This document shows positions 1 to 8,863 of a stretch of DNA of 64,000 bases, piece after piece (position 1 is the first letter of the stretch; every line of letters starts with the position of its first letter). The DNA lies in the NCBI GenBank assembly GCA_002311025.1, contig DBYY01000001.1:1-64000 (forward strand), read 5' to 3'. The notes under the pieces are model-generated. The model was not told where the DNA came from. It saw only the letters and a program-made list of their open reading frames with translations, and ran no database searches. The position numbers and the translations under genes are program-made. Origin of the DNA: Candidatus Proelusimicrobium tauri (GTDB lineage: Bacteria > Elusimicrobiota > Elusimicrobia > Elusimicrobiales > Elusimicrobiaceae).

Positions 1-92
1 CCTGTGCCGTGAAATACGGAATTTGCTTCTGTTTGAACTAAAAAATCCAAATCTATTTGCTATATTTTAGTTGTATTCTTAAATAGAGGATT

Positions 93-554
93 TTAATTTA
101 AAATAAAAATACCTAAGTTTAAACTTGTTGCATATAAAAGCCACAGAAGATAAATTAAAGAAATATAAAAACATTTTTTATCAATTTTGTGGCTCATTAA
201 AGTCATTTTTACGACTAGCAAATCAAGCACCAATATAACAACAAGTCCTCCTAAAATGTTTTTTAAGCCAAAGAAAACAGGCGTCCACATAAAGTTTATT
301 ACCATTTGTAAAATAAATAAACCTTTTAGTTCTTTTATTTTTTCGTCGTAGTTTTTCTTATAAATTCTATCAAGCCGCCAATAAAAAACGGCAAGCAAAA
401 TATATAATATTGTCCAAACCGGTGCAAATAAAAAATTAGGCGGAGCAAAAAATGGTTTTTTTATAAAAGCATACCAAGTTGTAATAGAAGAGCGAACAAA
501 AATACTCCCCAGTCCGCCGGCAATTAAAAATAAAACAATAAGTGCTACTAACAT
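93..554 (-). CDS. tspO: TspO/MBR family membrane protein
   Basis: A 153-residue, very hydrophobic protein with about five membrane helices, the usual size of the TspO/MBR (tryptophan-rich sensory protein, translocator protein) family. Family marks visible are Trp27, the KPFFAPPN stretch at 33-40, PVWTILY at 45-51, and the Q83/N87/W90 helix followed by PVFFG. Family members bind porphyrins or other small hydrophobic ligands in the membrane; the ligand here cannot be told. The start is supported by a purine-rich AAGGGGGT Shine-Dalgarno just upstream on the minus strand. It stands alone, divergent from the secreted-protein gene at 735. Family assignment is fairly secure; physiological role is unknown. 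Confidence 0.85.
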   Translation of the reverse strand: MLVALIVLFLIAGGLGSIFVRSSITTWYAFIKKPFFAPPNFLFAPVWTILYILLAVFYWRLDRIYKKNYDEKIKELKGLFILQMVINFMWTPVFFGLKNILGGLVVILVLDLLVVKMTLMSHKIDKKCFYISLIYLLWLLYATSLNLGIFILN

Positions 555-646
555 AATACCCCCTTTCTTCTTTACAAGTAAATTGTAAAAAGATATAACT
601 ATTTTATATTATTTTTTAAGTTTTGCAAAACGGTGTGTTCAAAAAG

Positions 647-676
647 TTGTAAAAGAAATTGACTAAATGCTATAAT
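647..676 (+). promoter_or_regulatory. Sigma70-type promoter for the 735 gene
   Basis: TTGTAA (647-652) and TATAAT (671-676) are separated by 18 nt, and TGC directly precedes the -10 as an extended -10 element. The predicted leader of about 50 nt contains a small stem (AAACAC pairing with GTGTTT) before the GAGAGGAG ribosome binding site. Confidence 0.65.
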
Positions 677-734
677 TTACTTAAGGAAAAACACGTGCTA
701 TTTGAGTGTTTAAACATATTGAGAGGAGAAAGTG

Positions 735-1277
735 ATGAAAAAAGTTATTATGTTTGTTATTGCTGCTATGTTTTCCGTAGCGGCTTTTGCACAAGTGACA
801 GTTATTCAAGGTAAAACTGTTACCACCTATGAGAAAGGGGCAACTATTACTGTTGACAGTCAAGAAGTTACCGAAGTAAAATATGGTAATGTTTCAATTT
901 CCATTCCTAAAGGGAAAAGAGTTGTAGTTAGACAAAATAAAGCAGGAAATATTATTGTTTCCGGTTATGACCTTGCAGGTGTTAAGATTATGGGCAAAGA
1001 AGTAAAAGCAGATGACACTGCTGTTTATGTCGTAAATCCTGCGACACGAACTGTTACCAAAACTGACATCTCTACATCTCAGAATAATCAACAAAATGCT
1101 AACAGAAACAATCAACAAAACAAGGGCGCACAAAAAGCAACAAATAATCAATCTGCTCAGCAGGGAAATGTTGCTCAAGAAACCTTCCCGGAAGTTAATG
1201 ATTATGTAAATGAAATGGCTTCCCAACAAGCAGTTGAAAATATTGAAGAACAATTAAGTCCTTCTTCACCTAGATAA
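735..1277 (+). CDS. Secreted protein of unknown function, Asn/Gln-rich C-terminus
   Basis: About 180 residues with a clear Sec signal peptide (MKKV start, hydrophobic core, AFAQ cleavage site near residue 20). The exported part begins with a compact region that looks beta-rich (roughly residues 21-105) and resembles FecR-like or LPS-transport-associated sheets only superficially. It ends in a low-complexity tail rich in Asn, Gln, Ser and Ala. I chose the ATG at 735 rather than the GTG at 732 because GAGAGGAG lies 7-10 nt upstream and MKK is a typical signal start. It precedes the outer-membrane barrel gene by 20 nt, so the two are probably an operon exported to the envelope. No known function is recognised. 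Confidence 0.75.
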   Translation: MKKVIMFVIAAMFSVAAFAQVTVIQGKTVTTYEKGATITVDSQEVTEVKYGNVSISIPKGKRVVVRQNKAGNIIVSGYDLAGVKIMGKEVKADDTAVYVVNPATRTVTKTDISTSQNNQQNANRNNQQNKGAQKATNNQSAQQGNVAQETFPEVNDYVNEMASQQAVENIEEQLSPSSPR

Positions 1278-1297
1278 GAGAGGAAAATATTATACTT

Positions 1298-2425
1298 ATG
1301 AAAAAAATAACATTACTTGGTTTTATTATTACCTTTGCAGTATTGGCAAATGCAGCAGGGCAGTTTAGTTATATGGGTTATGAAGGCGTTACTTACGATG
1401 ATAATATCTACTTAACCAACAAAAATAAAAAGGACTCCTTTATTAATACTACAAGAGTTGGTGTTAATTATGTCGGGCAAATCCCCAATAGTTCTTTAAA
1501 ATTGGATGCCGGTGCTGTGGGCGGTTATCACTTCTATACAGAAGATAATGATAAAAATGCTTATGCAGATGCAGCAGCAAATGTGGAACTTTATAATGAT
1601 AATTTTACACTCGGAGATAAATTTTTATTTACCTCTGATCCTGCTAACTCGGAATTGACACAAAGAGCAAAAAGACTTAATAACAATGCCTATGTTTCTT
1701 ATGTTACAAGCAAAGAAAAAATGTTCGGTGTAGGTGTTAAAATTTCCGATGTCTTTGACAGATATTTCAAAGCAAAATGGGAAGCACTTAACAGAAACCG
1801 CGTTAACTTGGGCGCTGCTCTTTATTATAACATGTCCAGCAAAACAAGTTTCCTTGCTGAATATACTTTTACCGATATTGATTACAAAGTAAACAATGAC
1901 AATAATTCCAACGGCGGAACAGTTGCTTTGGGCGTTGAAGGTCAAATTGCTCCTAAAGTAAAAGGAACCGCAAAAGCAACTTATACTTACCGCAATTATA
2001 AACATGATTTAGCAGGTTATAAAAACTATGCAGATTTATTTGGTTATGATGTTGCTTTATCTTGGCAGCCTACTACCAGAAATGAAATCCGCTTAAGCGG
2101 TGACAGAACTTTTGACGAAACCGTATATACAAATAACCGCTACTTCATTTCTACCGGTATTAATTTATATGCTTCCCAAAAAATTAAAGACAAATTTACC
2201 ATTGCTTTAACTTTGGGTTATGATAACTTGGCTTATGAAACAAGAGTTTACGGTATTAAACGTTCAGATGATGTCTATCGTATTAAACCGGAAGTTAACT
2301 ATCAGTTTAAAGAATGGTTAAGCGCCGGTGTTTGGTATCAATATAGAAAGCGCAACTCTAATCTTTCCGACGAATTAGATTATGCTAATAACAAAGCAGG
2401 TGTTTTTGTAAAAGCAGTTTTCTAG
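1298..2425 (+). CDS. Outer-membrane beta-barrel protein
   Basis: 375 residues with an N-terminal signal peptide ending near ANAAG. The rest alternates polar and hydrophobic residues with many Tyr, Asn and Asp turns, and ends in a strand finishing with Phe, the usual C-terminal signal for BAM-mediated insertion. The overall pattern recalls the putative beta-barrel porin 2 family (PF10082), which often accompanies exopolysaccharide loci, and this gene sits immediately before one. GAGAGGAAAA is the ribosome binding site and a strong terminator follows. It could be an exopolysaccharide porin or a general surface barrel; the sequence alone does not decide. Confidence 0.75.
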   Translation: MKKITLLGFIITFAVLANAAGQFSYMGYEGVTYDDNIYLTNKNKKDSFINTTRVGVNYVGQIPNSSLKLDAGAVGGYHFYTEDNDKNAYADAAANVELYNDNFTLGDKFLFTSDPANSELTQRAKRLNNNAYVSYVTSKEKMFGVGVKISDVFDRYFKAKWEALNRNRVNLGAALYYNMSSKTSFLAEYTFTDIDYKVNNDNNSNGGTVALGVEGQIAPKVKGTAKATYTYRNYKHDLAGYKNYADLFGYDVALSWQPTTRNEIRLSGDRTFDETVYTNNRYFISTGINLYASQKIKDKFTIALTLGYDNLAYETRVYGIKRSDDVYRIKPEVNYQFKEWLSAGVWYQYRKRNSNLSDELDYANNKAGVFVKAVF

Positions 2426-2441
2426 TTCTTACTTGAAATTT

Positions 2442-2476
2442 AAAAATCCCCGAGAGTCGTTTTCTCGGGGATTTTT
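2442..2476 (+). terminator. Intrinsic terminator after the barrel gene
   Basis: A perfect stem of AAAATCCCCGAGA with TCTCGGGGATTTT around a short GTCGTTT-type loop, followed on the plus strand by a run of T. It separates the 735/1298 operon from the polysaccharide locus. Confidence 0.9.
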
Positions 2477-2572
2477 TGTCTGCTAAATTGCCTCTAAAGT
2501 GGCTATTAATTATATAGACATGATTTTTTTAAAGTGATACAATTAAGTATTGAGAATCGGCGGAAATAAATA

Positions 2573-3613
2573 ATGAGAATTTTACACCTTCTAAGTTCAA
2601 AAACTTTTTCTGGGGCGGAAAATGTAGTCTGCCAGATAAATAATATGTTCAAAAAGGATTATGCTATGGCTTACGCTAGCCCGGATGGTCCTATAAAAGA
2701 GGCATTAAAAAACAGACATATTAGTTTTATACCTTTATCCTGTATGGACATTTCAGAAGTTAAACGTGCTATTCAAACCTATAAACCGGATATTATACAC
2801 GCGCATGATATAAGAGCAAGTTTTACGGCTGCTTGGGCTTGCGGGGATATTCCAATGATTTCCCATATTCATAGTAATTCTTTTAATGCCAAAAAAATTT
2901 CTTTAAAATCTATCGTCTATTATTTCGCCGCAAGAAAAGCAAAAAAAATAATTTGGGTATCTAAAAGTTCCTATGAGGGGTATGCTTTTAATAAACGTTT
3001 TAAGGATAAAAGTGTAGTGCTTTACAATGTCCTTGACCAAAAAGAATTGATTGAACGGGCAAAGCAAGATACCGATCATTATAATTATGATATTGTGTAT
3101 ATAGGAAGACTAACCTATCAAAAAAACCCGCAAAGATTATTACAAGTGCTTAGACTCGCTTGTGATAAAAAACCTAGTTTAAAAGCGGCTATTATCGGCG
3201 CGGGAGAAATGACAGAAGAAGTTAAAACTTTGTGTAAAGAATTAAAATTATTGGATAATGTATCTTTTTTAGGTTTTCAACAAAACCCTTTAAAGATATT
3301 ACAAGACTCAAAAGTTATGATTATGACTTCCCGTTGGGAAGGCACTCCTATGGTTGCGCTTGAAGCAATGGCACTTGGTATTCCGATTATCAGCACGCCT
3401 GTTGATGGAATAAATGAACTAATTTGTAACGGAATAAACGGCTATTTAACGGAGAATAATGAAGAATTTGCAGAGGATATAGTTAATTTAATATTAGATT
3501 CAAAATTACAGAAAAAGATGGCTGAAAATCAATTAAATTGCTTTAATAAAATTAATAATACGGAAAAATATAAAGCGGCACTTGGCGAGATATATCAAAG
3601 TTGTTTAAATTGA
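2573..3613 (+). CDS. GT4-family glycosyltransferase
   Basis: 346 residues with the two Rossmann-like domains of a GT-B enzyme. The N-terminal acceptor domain starts with the SGAE motif typical of GT4 enzymes. The C-terminal GT1-type domain begins near residue 170 (YIGRL) and carries the E-x7-E signature WEGTPMVALE, which contacts the sugar nucleotide. It should transfer one sugar onto a lipid-linked repeat unit at the cytoplasmic face. A TACAAT -10-like element lies at about 2538 and a GGCGGAAA ribosome binding site precedes the ATG, so this is the first gene of the polysaccharide locus. Donor and acceptor sugars cannot be predicted. Confidence 0.85.
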   Translation: MRILHLLSSKTFSGAENVVCQINNMFKKDYAMAYASPDGPIKEALKNRHISFIPLSCMDISEVKRAIQTYKPDIIHAHDIRASFTAAWACGDIPMISHIHSNSFNAKKISLKSIVYYFAARKAKKIIWVSKSSYEGYAFNKRFKDKSVVLYNVLDQKELIERAKQDTDHYNYDIVYIGRLTYQKNPQRLLQVLRLACDKKPSLKAAIIGAGEMTEEVKTLCKELKLLDNVSFLGFQQNPLKILQDSKVMIMTSRWEGTPMVALEAMALGIPIISTPVDGINELICNGINGYLTENNEEFAEDIVNLILDSKLQKKMAENQLNCFNKINNTEKYKAALGEIYQSCLN

Positions 3614-3619
3614 TTAAAT

Positions 3620-4750
3620 ATGCAAAATAAGATGAAAACAATTATTTTTTATATAAATACTGTTAGCGGTGGCGGAGCCGAAAAGGTTATCATCCAGTTG
3701 GCCCATTATTTTGCAAATAAGGGCTTTCGCTCTGTTTTACTGACTTCTTTTGTAGAAAAAAACGAATACCCTGTGCCGTCTAATGTAGAGCGCTTATCCA
3801 TAGAACAAGAGGAAACAAAGCAATCCCGTTTGAAACGCAATTGGAGCCGTATTAAATTCTTAAGGCAATTATGTAAACGCGAAAAGCCGATAGCCGTTGT
3901 TTCTTTTATGGCGGCGCCTAATTTTAGAAATATATGCGCGACGGCTGGTTTACCGGTTAAATGTATTTTATCTGTCCGTAATGACCCTAAGGAAGAGTAT
4001 AGCGGTTTTTGGGGGAAGATAGTTGGAAAGTTTTTGTTCCGCTTTGCAGACGGTATTGTTTTTCAAACTTCACAGGCAAAGGAATGGTTTCCCAAAAACA
4101 TACAAAAAAACTCTGCTATTATTCTAAATCCCGTACAGGAAAGTTTTTATCAGGTCAAGCGTGTTTCTAGTCCGCGAGATATTGTTACTTGCGGGCGTTT
4201 AAATCCACAAAAAAATCATGCTATGCTTATTGGCGCTTTTGCGCAAATAGCAAAAGAGTTTCCTAATGAAAATTTGCTTATTTACGGTAGTGGAGAGCTA
4301 AAACAAAATCTACAAAAGTTAATTGAAAACTTAAATTTACAAAAACGTGTGTTTTTAATGGGAACAACAGATAAAGTGGAAGAGGTGTTATCTAAAGCCA
4401 AAATTTTTGTATTATCTTCGGACTATGAAGGTATGCCCAATGCTCTTATGGAAGCGATGACAGTAGGTTTACCATGTATTTCAACCGACTGTCCTTGTGG
4501 CGGACCAAAAAAATTAATTAAAGACAAACAAAATGGTTTGCTTGTGCCTTGTAAAAATGAGGGGGAACTTGCTTTGGCTATGGAAAAATTGCTTTCTAGT
4601 AAGAATTTGGCAGAAGAAATAGGTATAAATGCCCGCAAAACAGCACAAAGTTTCGCACATCCTATTATATTTAAACAATGGAAACAATATCTTGATAGTA
4701 TTATTGTAAATACTAATCCTCTTAAAAAAGATAAAGAGGACGCTTTATGA
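3620..4750 (+). CDS. GT4-family glycosyltransferase (PglH-like)
   Basis: 376-residue GT-B glycosyltransferase. The N-terminus carries GGGAEKV near residue 15. The C-terminal domain has CGRLNPQKNH and the E-x7-E motif YEGMPNALME, followed by a GGPK stretch. This arrangement recalls PglH-like N-acetylgalactosaminyltransferases, but that is family resemblance and not specificity. The start lies 7 nt after the previous stop and has no strong ribosome binding site, so it is probably translated by coupling; the Met at codon 5 is an alternative start. Its stop overlaps the next start as ATGA, typical of a tight operon. Confidence 0.85.
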   Translation: MQNKMKTIIFYINTVSGGGAEKVIIQLAHYFANKGFRSVLLTSFVEKNEYPVPSNVERLSIEQEETKQSRLKRNWSRIKFLRQLCKREKPIAVVSFMAAPNFRNICATAGLPVKCILSVRNDPKEEYSGFWGKIVGKFLFRFADGIVFQTSQAKEWFPKNIQKNSAIILNPVQESFYQVKRVSSPRDIVTCGRLNPQKNHAMLIGAFAQIAKEFPNENLLIYGSGELKQNLQKLIENLNLQKRVFLMGTTDKVEEVLSKAKIFVLSSDYEGMPNALMEAMTVGLPCISTDCPCGGPKKLIKDKQNGLLVPCKNEGELALAMEKLLSSKNLAEEIGINARKTAQSFAHPIIFKQWKQYLDSIIVNTNPLKKDKEDAL

Positions 4751-5856
4751 AACAAAAAATAAAACTTGTTCATTTTATTCACGGTTTAATTATGGGCGGA
4801 GCGGAAACTTTGGTCAAAGAGTATGCTCTGGGTATAGATAAAAATAAATTTGATTTAACAATTTTATGTTTAAACCGCTATAATTCCCCTTATGAGAAAA
4901 TGCTTGAGAAACAGGGAATCAAAATTATTTATATAAGTGATTTCTTAACTTTTTATGAAAGAAAAAATATTTTTTTTAGATTCGTTAATAAGTTACAAAG
5001 ATATTATTTTGTTCGTAAAATATTGAAGAAATTACAACCTGATATTTTGCATATACATTTACTTTTAAATCAAATGGTTCTTTTTTCCGCTTTACCGAAA
5101 ACTACAAGAATTTTTTATACCCAACATCATGATTTTATTTCCTATCAAAAAGAATATCAGCAGGATATCCGCGCTTTGAAAAAATTAATTGGCAAATATC
5201 CTACAAAATTAATTGCCCTAAACAAAGATATGCGTGAACAAATGAACCGGTTTTTCGGCATATCCAATACGGTTATTTTAAATAACGGTACTGATTTAGA
5301 GCGCTTTAAACATATAAAAACAAAAGTACAAATCCGCAAAGAACTTGGTATTGCGCAAGATGCTTTTGTAATAGGGCATATAGGTCGTTTTGACTCTATT
5401 AAAAATCAAACATTTTTAATAGATATCGTAGCGGCTTTGCTTAAGAAAAAGCCAAATGCTTTTTTGATTATGATCGGTAGCGGTCCTGACCGTGCTAAAA
5501 TAGAGGCAAAAATAAAAGAAATGAAAATGAAAGAAAGAACCTTGCTTTTGTCTAATCGCACGGATATTCCTGATTTATTTGCTGCTATGGACTGCTTTGT
5601 TTTTCCTTCAATAAAGGAAGGGTTGCCTGTTTCTGTAATAGAAGCACAATTTGCTACTGTGCCTTGTGTGATTTCTAATAGGGTTTGTAAAGATGTCAAA
5701 ATTTCTGATTTGGTTACTTTCAAATCTTTACAAGAGCCGATTTCCGCTTGGATAGAAGCGATACTGGCAAAACCACCCGCAGAATTTTCTGTTAATTATA
5801 AAGATTGGGATATTAGTATAATTATAAAGAAGTTGGAGAAATTGTATGAACAATAG
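4747..5856 (+). CDS. GT4-family glycosyltransferase
   Basis: 369 residues. The MGGAE motif near residue 18 and the HIHLLLNQ segment belong to the acceptor-side Rossmann domain. The C-terminal donor domain has IGRFDSIKNQ and the E-x7-E signature KEGLPVSVIE. It resembles EpsF/EpsD-like enzymes of exopolysaccharide loci. The ATGA overlap with the preceding gene and the 11-nt overlap with the following flippase gene indicate translational coupling. It is one of three consecutive GT4 enzymes, suggesting three successive additions to a repeat unit, though order and sugars cannot be inferred. Confidence 0.85.
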   Translation: MKQKIKLVHFIHGLIMGGAETLVKEYALGIDKNKFDLTILCLNRYNSPYEKMLEKQGIKIIYISDFLTFYERKNIFFRFVNKLQRYYFVRKILKKLQPDILHIHLLLNQMVLFSALPKTTRIFYTQHHDFISYQKEYQQDIRALKKLIGKYPTKLIALNKDMREQMNRFFGISNTVILNNGTDLERFKHIKTKVQIRKELGIAQDAFVIGHIGRFDSIKNQTFLIDIVAALLKKKPNAFLIMIGSGPDRAKIEAKIKEMKMKERTLLLSNRTDIPDLFAAMDCFVFPSIKEGLPVSVIEAQFATVPCVISNRVCKDVKISDLVTFKSLQEPISAWIEAILAKPPAEFSVNYKDWDISIIIKKLEKLYEQ

Positions 5857-7399
5857 TTCCCGCACCCATAATACTTTGCGTAATATATCTTCCGGTTTAG
5901 TTAATCGCGGTGTAATGATTCTATTGCCTTTTATTAACCGCACTGCTATCTTATGGCTGCTTGGGGCGCAGTTTACCGGCTTAACAGGGTTGTTTACTTC
6001 CATTTTATCGGTATTAAGTTTGGCAGAACTTGGTTTTAACTCCGCTATTGTTTACAGTTTATATGAACCGATGGCAAAGCACGATGAGAAAACTATTTGT
6101 GCTTTGGTCACTTTGTTTAGGCGGGTTTATCATATAGTCGGCTCAGTAATTTTGATTGCCGGTTTGTGCGTTTTACCTTTCATTACCCGTTTTATTCACG
6201 GTAATTATCCTAATTCCATAAATATATATGTTCTATTCTTGCTTTACTTAATAAACAGCGTGATTAGTTACTATTTGTTTGCTTATAAGGCGGTTTTATT
6301 AACTGCGGACCAAAGACAGGATATTATCAATAATATAAGAACTTCCGTTAATATTATCACTTATTTATTGCAATTAATTATTTTGATTTTAACCCGCAAT
6401 TTCTATTTATATATGATAATTGCTATCATAAGCACAATTTGCAATAATTACCTAATCCAAAGAGCAACTTTAAAACATTATCCCTTCTTTAAGAAATTAG
6501 AGCGTGTTCCAAAAATGTCTGCGACTATAAAGAAACAAATTTACGGCTTAGCCATCAATAAAATTTGCGATACTTGCCGCAATTCTTTTGATAATATAAT
6601 TATATCTTCCTTCTTGGGGCTAACAGTTACCGCTATCTATGGCAATTATTATTATGTTTACAGCGCTTTATACGGTATTATGCTTGTTGTGGCTAATTCT
6701 ATGGGGGCAAGCGTTGGTAATTGTATTGTAAAAAAAGAAGTTTCTTATAACTATAATAATCTTTTGGTTTTTTCTTTGATATATTCGGCTTTGGTGGCTT
6801 GGGTTTGCGGGTGTATGGCTTGTTTATATCAGCCGTTTATGACTTTGTGGGCAGGTAAAGAGTTATTATTACCCACTTTTTCTATGTTTTTATTTTGTAT
6901 TTATTTTTATATTATCAACTTAAACAATATTCGCAATCAGTATGTTTCTGGCACAGGCATTTGGTGGCAATTACGCTTTACTTATATTGTGGAAGCAATA
7001 GGTAACTTGGGTTTAAACATTATACTTGGCAAATTATATGGGGTAAACGGTGTTTTATGGGCAACTATTATAACTATTTTCTTATTCAACTTTCTTTGGC
7101 GAACGAGTATTTTATTTAAAAATTATTTTAAGGGCTTTTCTTTATTTGTTTTCTTAAAAGAGCAATTTTATTATGGGCTAATTGCCTGTTTAAGCGTCAG
7201 TTTGGCATATTTACTATGTATCAATATAGTTAGGGGAGAAGGAGTTTTAACCTTGGTTATAAGGGGAATTATCTGCTCTGTTACAGTGCCGCTTATTTTT
7301 ATTCTTGCCGTTTATCCAATGAAACGTTTTAAAGAAGCACAATCTTTTCTTATTCAAATCTATCAAACATTTTTAAAAGCCGGAAATAATTTACCTTGA
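5846..7399 (+). CDS. Wzx-like polysaccharide flippase (MOP superfamily)
   Basis: 517 residues, almost entirely hydrophobic, with about twelve to fourteen predicted membrane helices, the size and pattern of polysaccharide transporters of the MOP superfamily. Such proteins move undecaprenyl-pyrophosphate-linked repeat units across the inner membrane. The start overlaps the preceding glycosyltransferase by 11 nt and has a GGAG ribosome binding site. It closes the first operon segment: the next gene downstream runs in the opposite direction. It resembles the second flippase at 17009 in its N-terminal region, both having GLTGLFTS/GLVSSITQ-type segments and a DQR motif near residue 160, so the two may be distant paralogues with different substrates. 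Confidence 0.85.
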   Translation: MNNSSRTHNTLRNISSGLVNRGVMILLPFINRTAILWLLGAQFTGLTGLFTSILSVLSLAELGFNSAIVYSLYEPMAKHDEKTICALVTLFRRVYHIVGSVILIAGLCVLPFITRFIHGNYPNSINIYVLFLLYLINSVISYYLFAYKAVLLTADQRQDIINNIRTSVNIITYLLQLIILILTRNFYLYMIIAIISTICNNYLIQRATLKHYPFFKKLERVPKMSATIKKQIYGLAINKICDTCRNSFDNIIISSFLGLTVTAIYGNYYYVYSALYGIMLVVANSMGASVGNCIVKKEVSYNYNNLLVFSLIYSALVAWVCGCMACLYQPFMTLWAGKELLLPTFSMFLFCIYFYIINLNNIRNQYVSGTGIWWQLRFTYIVEAIGNLGLNIILGKLYGVNGVLWATIITIFLFNFLWRTSILFKNYFKGFSLFVFLKEQFYYGLIACLSVSLAYLLCINIVRGEGVLTLVIRGIICSVTVPLIFILAVYPMKRFKEAQSFLIQIYQTFLKAGNNLP

Positions 7400-7419
7400 A
7401 AAAGTAATTCCAAAAAGGA

Positions 7420-8403
7420 TTATTTATAGCGAATTATTAAGACTTTATAAGGCGATAGTTCTTTTTTACCGAGTATAATTTTTGCTTTATTTGGCAAATT
7501 CGGGATAAAAGAATCTTTAGAAGCATTTACAATTAAAGTATAGTATTTGTTTTTATAAAACCAAGTTCTGTTTTCAAGTTCTTTTGGTAAAGTAAAGGGG
7601 GTAGCAAACTCTTGACCTTTTTCCATAAAATAACTGAATTTTTTTATATCTTTTATTATTTTTTTGAGGGCTTGCCAAACTTCGGGGGAATATTTATTAA
7701 GTTTTTTACCGCCGGTATTAAAAGCAAAATAGAAAATTCCGTTGGCACCATTTGCAATCCCCTGCCAAGACATAAAATAAATTTCTTCTTCTGTCGGAAA
7801 GCGGCCTATTCTGTCATTATCGGGTCTATATTGTTTATAATCTTTCCAGTTAAAAGCCTGCACAACGCCCCAAAAATTGGTTTTAGGTTCTAGTTTGGCT
7901 CTTGCAAGTGCAAGTTCCTGTCCGAAACTTTTTAAAGCAAGATGAGGTACGGGGTACCAATCTACCATTAAGATATCTGCAATATTATAATAATCTAATT
8001 TTGTTTTTCCTTGTCCGATGACTAGGGCCGTTGGTGCATTGGGCAAAATATGTTTTATTTTGTTGTTTAATCTAATCATGTCTTCTATGGCAATTTTATG
8101 GACATCGGGCTCATCGTAAAGATACCAAGCCAACATCGGCCAGGTATTTGCCTGTTTTATTTCTTTTTTGCTTATTATTTGATTGGGATAAAATACGGCT
8201 TTAAGTCCTTCTTTTTTTGCTAAAGCCGCAAGAGTAGTTAAAGTTCCAAAATCCTTTTTATAGGTATGAAAGCAATTAAAACCTGCTTTTTTAACGGCTT
8301 TAATATCTTCTTTGCTATTGACGCCATATATACATAAAGGAAAAGCAAAAAGATTCAGATTCAAGAAAAAGCAAAATAAAAAAGATAAAACTTTACGATA
8401 CAT
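7420..8403 (-). CDS. Secreted glycoside-hydrolase-like TIM-barrel protein
   Basis: 327 residues with a signal peptide (MYRK, hydrophobic core, cleavage around LFAFP). The mature part reads as a (beta/alpha)8 barrel with carboxylates in positions used by clan GH-A-like hydrolases: YLYDEPD near residue 95, MVDWYP near 145 and the SWQGIANGANGIFYF stretch near 215. I infer a periplasmic or secreted glycanase, perhaps trimming the polymer made by this locus, but I cannot name a GH family. ATG at 8403 is preferred to an upstream TTG at 8415 because it opens directly on the signal peptide. Its 5' end overlaps the truncated epimerase and it converges on the flippase gene. Confidence 0.6.
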   Translation of the reverse strand: MYRKVLSFLFCFFLNLNLFAFPLCIYGVNSKEDIKAVKKAGFNCFHTYKKDFGTLTTLAALAKKEGLKAVFYPNQIISKKEIKQANTWPMLAWYLYDEPDVHKIAIEDMIRLNNKIKHILPNAPTALVIGQGKTKLDYYNIADILMVDWYPVPHLALKSFGQELALARAKLEPKTNFWGVVQAFNWKDYKQYRPDNDRIGRFPTEEEIYFMSWQGIANGANGIFYFAFNTGGKKLNKYSPEVWQALKKIIKDIKKFSYFMEKGQEFATPFTLPKELENRTWFYKNKYYTLIVNASKDSFIPNLPNKAKIILGKKELSPYKVLIIRYK

Positions 8404-8731
8404 ATGCGAATTCAAAAATGTTTAAAGTGCCTTGTACATTAGTTAAAAGAGGATCTGCTATACTTTGCGGACCGGAAATCTGCCCCGCTACGTGTAAAAT
8501 ATAATCAATAGGTTTGGGCAGTTTGGCAAGGTCTTTCTTTGAAGCAATATCCCCTTGAATGAAGGTTATTTTAGCGGAAATATCTTTAATATTTGCCAAA
8601 TTACCACCGGATAAATTATCAAAAACACAAACTTTTTGGCCGTTTTCAACCAATAAATGTATTATTTGGAAGCCGATAAAACCGGCGCATCCTGTAATAA
8701 GCCAATGGTGTTTTCCCTTTATATCAAGCAT
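8393..8731 (-). pseudogene. Truncated NAD-dependent epimerase/dehydratase fragment
   Basis: 112 codons covering only the N-terminal third of an extended SDR sugar epimerase. The dinucleotide-binding glycine motif GCAGFIG is at about residues 14-20, an acidic residue follows beta-2 (FDNLSGG), and the frame continues through GDIAS and HVAGQ to NVQGTLNIFE. It then meets a stop exactly where the secreted hydrolase gene begins. Intact enzymes are about 310 residues and carry the catalytic Tyr-x3-Lys, which is absent here. No other frame downstream continues the homology; it reads as a signal peptide instead. A deletion joining the remnant to the hydrolase gene is the simplest reading. The fragment cannot be catalytic. 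Confidence 0.75.
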
Positions 8732-8846
8732 AACATATATTATATATTATTTATTACTTAGGGTATGGCGGTTTAGCGACCTAAAAAATAAGATAGGGAT
8801 AAGTTATTTATGTCGTAACTGTATAGACACTATTTTTCAAAAGTGA

Positions 8847-8852
8847 TAGAAT
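8847..8852 (+). promoter_or_regulatory. -10 element (TAGAAT) for the dehydratase gene
   Basis: TAGAAT ends 11 nt before the ATG at 8864 and no Shine-Dalgarno site lies between them, so the predicted transcript would have a leader of only a few nucleotides. Confidence 0.45.
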
Positions 8853-8863
8853 ATAAATATACT

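Noticed and set aside
1..92. Short open stretch on the minus strand reading towards the left edge
   Set aside because: Fewer than 25 codons before the edge, no ATG and no ribosome binding site; too little to call a gene.
7400..7425. Hairpin TAATTCC/GGATTA after the first flippase
   Set aside because: The stem is short with a bulge and overlaps the stop of the convergent gene; too weak to call a terminator.
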